Source of the DNA: SKVR01 sp964491395 | GTDB lineage: Bacteria; Bacteroidota; Bacteroidia; Bacteroidales; UBA7960 | DNA length: 13,641 bases | Direction of reading: 5' to 3' | Assembly: GCA_964491395.1 (NCBI GenBank) | Contig: CAZBGI010000085.1 | Span: 1 to 13,641, forward strand | Part shown: piece by piece, positions 1 through 6,800 of the stretch | Numbering within the stretch: the stretch's first letter is position 1 | Layout: the number at the start of each line of letters is the position of its first letter | The notes under the pieces: generated by a model | Database searches by the model: none | Seen by the model: only the letters and a program-made list of their open reading frames with translations | What the model was told of the DNA's origin: nothing | Program-made: the position numbers and the translations under genes

Positions 1-1
1 C

Positions 2-127
2 GAATCGATGATGCTACGCTACAATATGCGTGACAAGGCGGGCGTGGTGCTGATGAATGAAGAAAACCATGAAAATATGGCGGAGGAATCGGGTAAGAAG
101 ATCGCCTTATCAAAAGGGATGCGGTGA
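2..127 (+). CDS. 3' end of an unidentified plus-strand gene (partial)
   Basis: From the window edge, frame 2 stays open for 41 codons to a TGA at 125-127. The peptide is hydrophilic and mixed-charge, with the segment AGVVLMNEENHENMAEESGK followed by a basic end (KGMR). This looks more like a real protein C-terminus than random sequence, and no better-supported frame covers this stretch. It would run towards the protease gene (convergent), with about 305 bp of repeat-bearing spacer between them. An ATG at 8-10 is in frame but is probably internal. I do not recognise the family. The open stretch is short, so it could be a chance reading frame. Confidence 0.4.
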   Translation, partial: ESMMLRYNMRDKAGVVLMNEENHENMAEESGKKIALSKGMR

Positions 128-217
128 ACGGGAGAGAAAAAAGGAAAAAAGCCTGAACCTCGGGGCCCGAAGCTTAATGCAGGTAGCAACTGCCATTTGC
201 CCGTCACAAAAGATACA

Positions 218-270
218 CCCTAAAACCCTGGAGGTTTCTGGAAACCTCCAGGGTTTGGTGCAATTTAGGG
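218..270. repeat. Perfect long inverted repeat (REP/MITE-like hairpin)
   Basis: The left arm at 223-238 (aaaccctggaggtttc) is perfectly complementary to the right arm at 241-256, with only two bases between them. A short outer helix, cccta at 218-222 with taggg at 266-270, brackets the hairpin and leaves a bulge at about 257-265 on one side. A compact imperfect outer stem around a perfect inner palindrome is typical of dispersed intergenic hairpins (REP elements, MITEs) in Bacteroidota. It might also serve as a bidirectional transcription stop between the convergent genes, but neither side has a strong T tract. Confidence 0.8.
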
Positions 271-320
271 GTCGAACAAGTGGATGTCAACTGACCCCAA
301 GTGGCCCTGCAAGGATAGAG

Positions 321-354
321 CTGTCCTTTACAGAGTTGTTCATGTAGAGGACAG
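321..354 (+). repeat. Twelve-bp stem hairpin with one wobble pair
   Basis: The arm ctgtcctttaca (321-332) pairs with tgtagaggacag (343-354) around a 10-base loop. The single non-Watson-Crick position (328 against 347) is a U-G wobble if the plus strand is transcribed but an A-C mismatch on the minus strand, so the fold is more stable in plus-strand RNA. No T tract follows. The role is unknown: it may be part of the same intergenic element as 218-270 or the processed end of a transcript. Confidence 0.45.
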
Positions 355-432
355 GATGATCTGAAAGGTCTCATCACAATTCTTTCATCTGTACTCAATT
401 CTACCTTTTCTTTATCCGATACCCTCTGTTAT

Positions 433-3400
433 TTATTCCTGGATTACTACCTTAAGGGTCTGTTCTCCTTCTGCGGTATACACCTGTACAAAGTAAATTC
501 CAGCATTCAGCTCGGATGTTTCCATTGTCAGGTTTTTGCCGTCACCCTTTTTTACCAGGAGAATTCTTCCGCTGAGGTCTGTCAGCGCAGCCCGCTTAAT
601 GGGTTGTTCTGATGAAATATTCATGTAAGATTTGGCAGGGTTGGGATAAATAACAATTTCAGGTTGCTCTGTAGTATGGGAAGGAACGTTGAGGCACTCA
701 TCAAAATAAATGTTGATGCTGTCGTAGGATTCACATCCATTCAGGTCGGTGGCTCTTACCCAGTAAGTAGTGTCCGTGTCAGGCTGTGTAGCTGTCACCA
801 TCAGGGTTTGTTCCTGCGAGCCATCCGACCACAGGTAACTTTCAAACCCTTCACCGGCATCGAGTAGCAAGCTTTCTCCCTCACATAATTCCACATCCTC
901 ACCCAGATCAATTTCTGCACTTGCCGGGAAAACAGATAAAGTCATGGTGTGACTGGAAACCATTTCTTCATCACTATTAAAAATTGCCAGGGATAATTCT
1001 GTCGTGCCATTGTTCATATCCTCTTCTCCCGGAGAATAAATTGCCTGAAGGCTTTCTGCCTCATCAAAAGTACCATCTCCTGTTGAAGACCATAAAAGCG
1101 ATTCGTGACCGGAGGCATACCCCTTTGTTTCGAAGTCTTCTTCACCACAAATCTGGTTGTCAAAACCGGCAAAGGCAATATAGGGCGGCGAAACGGGAAG
1201 CAAAATATTATCAATCCAGGCGCAGTCCTCATTCTGGGCCGGAAGAATGCCTCGTTGGTATGACCATGTAAAAGTTCTGGTGCCGGGTTCTACAGGGAAA
1301 CTGACATGCAACCAGTCCTGCTCTCCCGACCATTGGCCCAACATCACACCATCAATAAAAAAGCGCAGATAATCAAGGGGAGAAGAGGATACCTTCCGAT
1401 AAAAAGATATGCTGTCAGAACTTTGCACATCCAGCGTAATGCTAAAGGAGCTGCTTTGTCCTGAAGAAATATCACCGCTTTTTACGGCGTAGTCTCCCTG
1501 GTAGGTTTCCTCTGAAACTATTGTCCATGGCTCTTCATTGGTTGTGAACTGCCAGTCAAACTGATCAAAATCTCCCGACTCCCAGTCTTCCATAATCAAT
1601 CCTAACCGGGTGGAAAATTCCTTTTCAAAAGTATAGGCTCCGGATTGAGCAAGCAACATGAAGCTTACTGGAGCTGCTGCGGGTACCGATGGGTGAGTTT
1701 CTGCATTGAAAGATACTGTTAAACTGTCGCCGGGTTGAATGGAAGGGAGAACAACCGGATCATCTTCTGTTTGTACATACGGGAGCAAAGATGAAAGCTC
1801 CACGATTCCCTCATCATTAGCCATTTGTCCGGTGTTAGAGATGTTAAAATTCAGAGATGCAGTTTCTCCCGCTTCAAGGATTCCGTTGTTGTTTCCCTGC
1901 TCTGAATCATCTATGATCATTCTCCCGACAGATAAAGCGGGAGCAATAACACTTTCGGAAAATCTGCTGACCATAGTTTCTTCGCTTTGTTGCTCTGAAA
2001 CTACCAGGGTAAAATCAATGACGTGGTCGCCGGGAATATTGTCGGCAACCTGGAATGAGAAAGCATTTTCTACCGGGCGGGTTTCTCCGGCAGTGAAATC
2101 TCCGAAAAGAGCTGTTGAATCGCTGAGAGAAACATAGGGAGATGTTGTTTGTAGTGTGGCTTCTACGTTAGAAAAAGAGTTTTCTGTGGGATTTTCAATA
2201 CTCAAATCCAGGCTGATCACTTCGGAAGGGTTGATGTTTCCATCATTGTTGCCTTGTTCATCGTTGACATGATGAACTGCATATCTGAGTTCCAGGGGTG
2301 TTTGCTCAATGGCTTCAAGGGCATTGACCACGCCGCTGCCTGAAGTGTTGCTTTTGATAAAAGAAAGAGCATCGGCGGTTTCTTCCAGGATCTGACTGAT
2401 ATCTTCAGGCAGCAGGAAAGGATTCCGGGAAAGCATCAGGGCTGCTACTCCGGCAACAGCGGGAGTTGCCATGGAGGTGCCGCTCAATGTTTTATAGCCA
2501 CTGATATCGTTGTTGTCCAGGGAGGTAATGTTAACGCCGGGAGCTACAACATCGGGGCGGATGAGGCCCATTCCGGGATTGAAAGGATAGTCGTTGTAAG
2601 GATTTACTGTTTCCCATTCCACAGGTCCTCGTGATGAGCTGGCCGCAACATTGTCATTGTTGTCTGTTGATCCTATGGATATAACCCCGGAAGTCCCTCC
2701 GGTAAGTGTTTGGTCAGGGTGAAGCCATGGAGGAGGAACGTCTCCGGGTGTTCTTACCTGATAGGGAACCTGATCAGAGCCGGATTCCCCTTCATTCCCG
2801 GCAGCGACAAAAGCAACCAGACCGGCATTTCGAACATTGTTCATAACCGTACGCATCATGGAGCGATCAGGATTTCCTACAATTTTGAATCCCAGCGACA
2901 AACTTAAGATATGGGCTCCGTTCTCCACAGCAAATTGAGCTGCATCCCATACACTCACCTGGCTACCTGATCCCTCGTCGCTCAACACTTTCAACGCCAT
3001 GATTTTGGCTGCGGGTGCAATACCCGTCTGGGTGCCCGAAGCACCATTACCGGCTACCGTGCCGGCACAATGCGTGCCATGGCCCTGAACGTCCATCGGG
3101 TTGAGATTGTTTTCTACAAAATTAAATCCGTGCATAGGAAAATCAGGGTGTTCCCACATATTCCCCTGTAAGTCGTTGTGTTCGTAATTTACTCCGGTAT
3201 CCAGGACGGCTACCACGATTTCTTCACCGGTATAACCCATTTCCCAGACTGCATCGGCCTGAATATGGCTTATGCTCCAGGCCATATTTTTATTTCTAAT
3301 GGCATCTTTTTCGAGTGTCATAGATTCTTTGCCCATTGGGCTTTCCAAATCAAGCACCTTAAATTCTTTGTCATAGTCCAGCAGGGAAATATCCTTTCTG

Positions 3401-3789
3401 GCGGAGAGCTCGTCGATTACTTCCCTGGTAACATGCGCATGTACGAAATTGCCTATCCAGAAGCCCCTGATGTTTTTTGCTAATCCTTCTTTTTCTTTGT
3501 GTTGCAAAAAAATGATAAGTTCCTGTTGCTCTTCCTGGCTGAAGGATTTGAGTTCTTTTACTACAAGATCTCTTCTCGCCTGCGGGTGGGTTGCCCGGGT
3601 TGCTTTTTGCAGCAATCGTTCGTTGCTATATTGGTTTTGGAGGGTAATAACAAGGGGGATAAAGCCGGAGTCCTCCTTGGTTTGCAGCTTTTCCTCAAGA
3701 TTTATGCCTATCCGCGGTTGTGCGGTGCTCCAAAAACTGAGGAGGGAAAACAAAATCAGTAACGGGATGTGTTTTACAAGTGTTTTCAC
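433..3789 (-). CDS. T9SS-exported subtilisin-family (S8) serine protease
   Basis: Predicted secreted or surface-attached endopeptidase of 1118 aa. Residues 1-23 form a signal peptide (MKTLVKHIPLLILFSLLSFW, cleavage probably after STAQ). About 43-145 resembles an S8 propeptide. The catalytic domain (about 170-495) shows the full triad: Asp197 in AVLDTGV, His237 in GHGTHCAG and Ser439 in SGTSMATP, plus the oxyanion Asn332 in AAGNEG. Two related Ig-like domains follow (about 505-610 and 626-730), each opening with an acidic D-x-EQGNN(D/N)G motif. Next are a jelly roll (about 733-865, 'EDWESGDFDQFDW'), an Ig/PKD-like part (about 870-1032) and a type A T9SS sorting domain (about 1045-1118, 'YPNPAKSYMNI' to 'LNAGIYFVQVY'). 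The start codon is GTG; no in-frame ATG lies upstream, and the signal peptide begins exactly here. The export route and triad are clear, but the substrate is unknown. Confidence 0.95.
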   Translation of the reverse strand: MKTLVKHIPLLILFSLLSFWSTAQPRIGINLEEKLQTKEDSGFIPLVITLQNQYSNERLLQKATRATHPQARRDLVVKELKSFSQEEQQELIIFLQHKEKEGLAKNIRGFWIGNFVHAHVTREVIDELSARKDISLLDYDKEFKVLDLESPMGKESMTLEKDAIRNKNMAWSISHIQADAVWEMGYTGEEIVVAVLDTGVNYEHNDLQGNMWEHPDFPMHGFNFVENNLNPMDVQGHGTHCAGTVAGNGASGTQTGIAPAAKIMALKVLSDEGSGSQVSVWDAAQFAVENGAHILSLSLGFKIVGNPDRSMMRTVMNNVRNAGLVAFVAAGNEGESGSDQVPYQVRTPGDVPPPWLHPDQTLTGGTSGVISIGSTDNNDNVAASSSRGPVEWETVNPYNDYPFNPGMGLIRPDVVAPGVNITSLDNNDISGYKTLSGTSMATPAVAGVAALMLSRNPFLLPEDISQILEETADALSFIKSNTSGSGVVNALEAIEQTPLELRYAVHHVNDEQGNNDGNINPSEVISLDLSIENPTENSFSNVEATLQTTSPYVSLSDSTALFGDFTAGETRPVENAFSFQVADNIPGDHVIDFTLVVSEQQSEETMVSRFSESVIAPALSVGRMIIDDSEQGNNNGILEAGETASLNFNISNTGQMANDEGIVELSSLLPYVQTEDDPVVLPSIQPGDSLTVSFNAETHPSVPAAAPVSFMLLAQSGAYTFEKEFSTRLGLIMEDWESGDFDQFDWQFTTNEEPWTIVSEETYQGDYAVKSGDISSGQSSSFSITLDVQSSDSISFYRKVSSSPLDYLRFFIDGVMLGQWSGEQDWLHVSFPVEPGTRTFTWSYQRGILPAQNEDCAWIDNILLPVSPPYIAFAGFDNQICGEEDFETKGYASGHESLLWSSTGDGTFDEAESLQAIYSPGEEDMNNGTTELSLAIFNSDEEMVSSHTMTLSVFPASAEIDLGEDVELCEGESLLLDAGEGFESYLWSDGSQEQTLMVTATQPDTDTTYWVRATDLNGCESYDSINIYFDECLNVPSHTTEQPEIVIYPNPAKSYMNISSEQPIKRAALTDLSGRILLVKKGDGKNLTMETSELNAGIYFVQVYTAEGEQTLKVVIQE
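1600..2277 (-). repeat. Two related Ig-like domains after the protease domain
   Basis: Protease residues of about 505-610 and 626-730 share the opening pattern 'D-x-EQGNN-x-G-x-(I/L)-x-(P/A)-x-E' followed by strands such as 'SLDLSIENPTENSFSNV' and 'SLNFNISNTGQMANDEG'. This pattern is usual for CARDB/NEW3-like Ig domains following secreted Bacteroidota proteases. The D/N-rich opening loop might bind calcium. The repeat is divergent at protein level and not obvious in the DNA. Confidence 0.6.
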
Positions 3790-3818
3790 AGTAAATAATT
3801 TTGGGTGATTAACTAAGG

Positions 3819-3857
3819 AAAAAGAAAAGAGAGCCGGAAAAGTGCTCCGGCTCTCTT
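3819..3857 (-). terminator. Intrinsic terminator of the 1512-aa modular protein gene
   Basis: A perfect 12-bp stem (aagagagccgga at 3827-3838 with its complement at 3846-3857) has a 7-base loop. Read on the minus strand, it begins about 14 bases after the TAA of the modular protein gene and is followed by a T-rich tract (complement of 3819-3828). Only about 30 bases then remain before the GTG of the protease, so the protease promoter must overlap this tract, or the protease is expressed by readthrough. Confidence 0.85.
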
Positions 3858-3870
3858 CAGGTAAAATGAT

Positions 3871-6800
3871 TTATTGAATAACCTGGATCCGGTGTGTTGC
3901 CATACCGGATGCAGTGCGAACCTGCAACAGGTATATACCGGTTTCCATATGGTCTACATTAAGTTGGTAAATTGCATGATCATTGTCTGCCGTATGGACA
4001 AGCTGCCCTTTAAGGCTGTAAACCTTTACCTCCAGAATGGTTTCATTGTGCTCAATATTGATGAGACTGCGGGATGGATTGGGGTAAACCCTGAGGCTGG
4101 TCTGAGCAACTTCATCCACAGCAACAGAAGGTACAAAATTGGCTTCCAGAACCAGATCTCCGGCAGGCATAAGGAAGGTGTATTGTTCATCTTCTGACAA
4201 TACTTCGCCTGTCTCGTCGGTCCAGTTTTCAAACTCAAATCCTTCATTGGCTGTAGCAACAGCAGTGACTTCTTCATTGAACGTGTAACTTCCTGCTCCT
4301 GCTGCTGTACCAGCCTCTTCGGGCAATACCTCAATAGTAAGTTCATAAGAAACAGGTGCAAAGTTTGCCGTTAGTACTACATCCTCAGCAGGCATCTCAA
4401 ATGTATGCTCCTCAGTTTCTGCTACCATATTGCCCTCTTCGTCGGTCCAGTTTTCAAAGGTGTATCCCGGTTCGGGCTCGGCTGAGATGATTACAGTTTC
4501 GCCAAACTCATAGTTGCCTGCTCCGTCCACTGTACCTCCTTCTTCCGGCGTTGCCGCAAGAGTTAAATCGTAGCTGCTGAGCTGGAAATTAGCCGTATAG
4601 GTGATATCTTCAGCCGGCATAGTAACCGAGTGGCTGGCACTGGAAGATACTTCGTTGCCCTCTTCGTCGGTCCAGTTGACAAATTCATAGCCTGCTTCAG
4701 GAGTTGCTGAAATCAATACGATGCTTCCCATGGTATAATCCCCGTCACCTGACACTGTACCTGTTCCTTCGGGTTCAACCAGCAAGGTAAGGGTGTTTTC
4801 GGCAAGGGTAAAGTTGGCGGTGAGGGTAATGTCCTGAGCCGGCATGGCAAAGGTGTATTCTGCCATGTCAGAAACTTCGGTTCCGTCCTCATCGGTCCAG
4901 TTCACAAAAGCATATCCTGCATCAGGTATTGCGTTGATGGTAACATCTTCACCAAAAATGTATTCACCTGCTCCGGTTGCTTCGCCTGTTCCTTCCGGTG
5001 ATGTTTCAAGAGTGAGGTTGAAAGGCAGCGGTTCGAAGTGGGCCGTTAATTCAACATCTTCTGCAGGCATGGTAAAGGTGTACTGAGCCTCATCAGAAAC
5101 TTCTACCCCTTCTTCAGTCCAGTTGACGAAGGCATAGCCTGCATTGGCAGTGGCGTTCACAGTTACTTCATCGCCCATGTTGTAGGTGTTTTCACCGGTC
5201 AAAGTGCCGGCATCTTCAGGTGCTGCGCTGAGTGCAACCGTGTAATCTGTCAGGCCGAAGTTGGCTGTCAGGGTAAGGTCTTCCCCGGGCATGGTGATAG
5301 TGGTTGCGGCTTCATCGCTAATTTCGGTACCATCGCTGTCGGTCCAGTTGATGAAGAAGTATCCGTCGGAGGGGGTTGCTTCGATGCTCACGGTTTCCCC
5401 GGCTAAGAATTCACCTGCTCCGCTCAATGTTCCTCCGGAAGTAGGGTTGGCGTCCAGCGCGAGGGTGTAGGGTGCTTCTTCAAGAATGACGCTTACTGTT
5501 TCATCTCCATCTACCACTTCTATCTCGCCGGTGGCTGTGATAAATCCTTCACGGGCAATGCTGTATTCGTAAGTTGCTGCCAGCAACTCTTCAAACACGT
5601 ACACACCGGGGGCATAAGTTTCGCCGTCAAAGGTTATCTCTGCATCATCCACTGCAGCTCCATCTTCATCTTCTACAACAAAAGTTACGGTATAGACTGG
5701 TAATGCCTCCAAAGTAACTTCAACAGTAAGGTCTGCATCTGTTATTTCAGCTTCTCCGGTAAACAATTCATAACCTTCCTTTTCAACCGAATAATCGTAA
5801 GTGCCGGCTTCCAGTTCTTCAAACACGTAATGGCCGGGTTCGTAGGCTACTCCATCAAGGGTTATCACGGCATCGGTGATGGGCGTTTGTTCTGCATCCT
5901 CCACGGCAAAATCTAATGTGAAGGTTGGGGCTTCTTCAACGAGCACAGCCTCTACTGTTACATCCTGATCAGCGAGCGTTACCTGTCCGTTGACATCCAT
6001 GTAGCCTTCATTGGATATCGTATAGGAATACTCACCGGTGATGATATCATTAAAAGTGTAAAAACCGGGTGCGTACACCATGCCATTAAGTTCAATCCGG
6101 GCATCAGTGATAGCGCCCCCTTCTTCATCGGTGATATCAAAGGTGAGGTTATAAGCTTCGCGCTCTTTCACCTCGATATTGGTTACAAATACATCTACTC
6201 CATCGAAAAATCCGCCCGCACCGGATTCTGCATAGAAAGCAATTTTTACCACCCCGTCGTAATCTTTCAGATCGATACTGACATTATCGCCGGTAGCGCT
6301 GATGTTATCTTCATGGGTCCAATGCATCAGAATATTCTCAGACGACCAGGTAAGGCCCCCATCGGTAGAGATTACCACCGCTACACCTTGCTCTTCTCCC
6401 AGCACTGAGGGGTCGGTTGATGTGCTGGCGGTGAGTGCCAGATCAAACTCAAGCTGATAGTCAGTATCTGCATCACCAAGATCAATGGGAGGGGTAACCA
6501 GCCAGTGTTTGACATTGGTTCCCCAAAGGTTGATGCGTGCACTGTTGTTGTCTTCTCCTTCGTTACCAAATCGGCCATGTACCCAGGTTCCGGTTACCGG
6601 TTCCAGTTCACTGTCTTCTTCCAGGAGTCCGCTGAAGCGCATCCAGTCAACAGGTGGAAACTCATCTGTAAAGTCATAGAAGACATAGGGTGTAACAGTG
6701 GGATCGTAACCCATGCCTGATAGGGGCACTTCATTGACGGCCTTGGTACCGATGTCATCCACAATATTCAAGGTAGCTGTATGCTCTCTGATTTCAGAGG

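Larger units (their letters stand above)
128..432. other. Gene-free spacer with two hairpins
   Basis: This 305-bp stretch separates the putative plus-strand gene tail from the 3' end of the S8 protease. The open frames here are short and overlap the inverted repeats, and none looks like a protein. It holds an A/G-rich run (about 128-155), a perfect long hairpin (218-270) and a weaker hairpin (321-354). No convincing intrinsic terminator with a T tract follows the protease stop at 433. Confidence 0.6.

Noticed and set aside
57..398. Two or three short open frames on both strands in the left spacer
   Set aside because: They cross the long hairpin, where both strands read the same palindrome (for example NLQG on both). 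They have no protein-like features.
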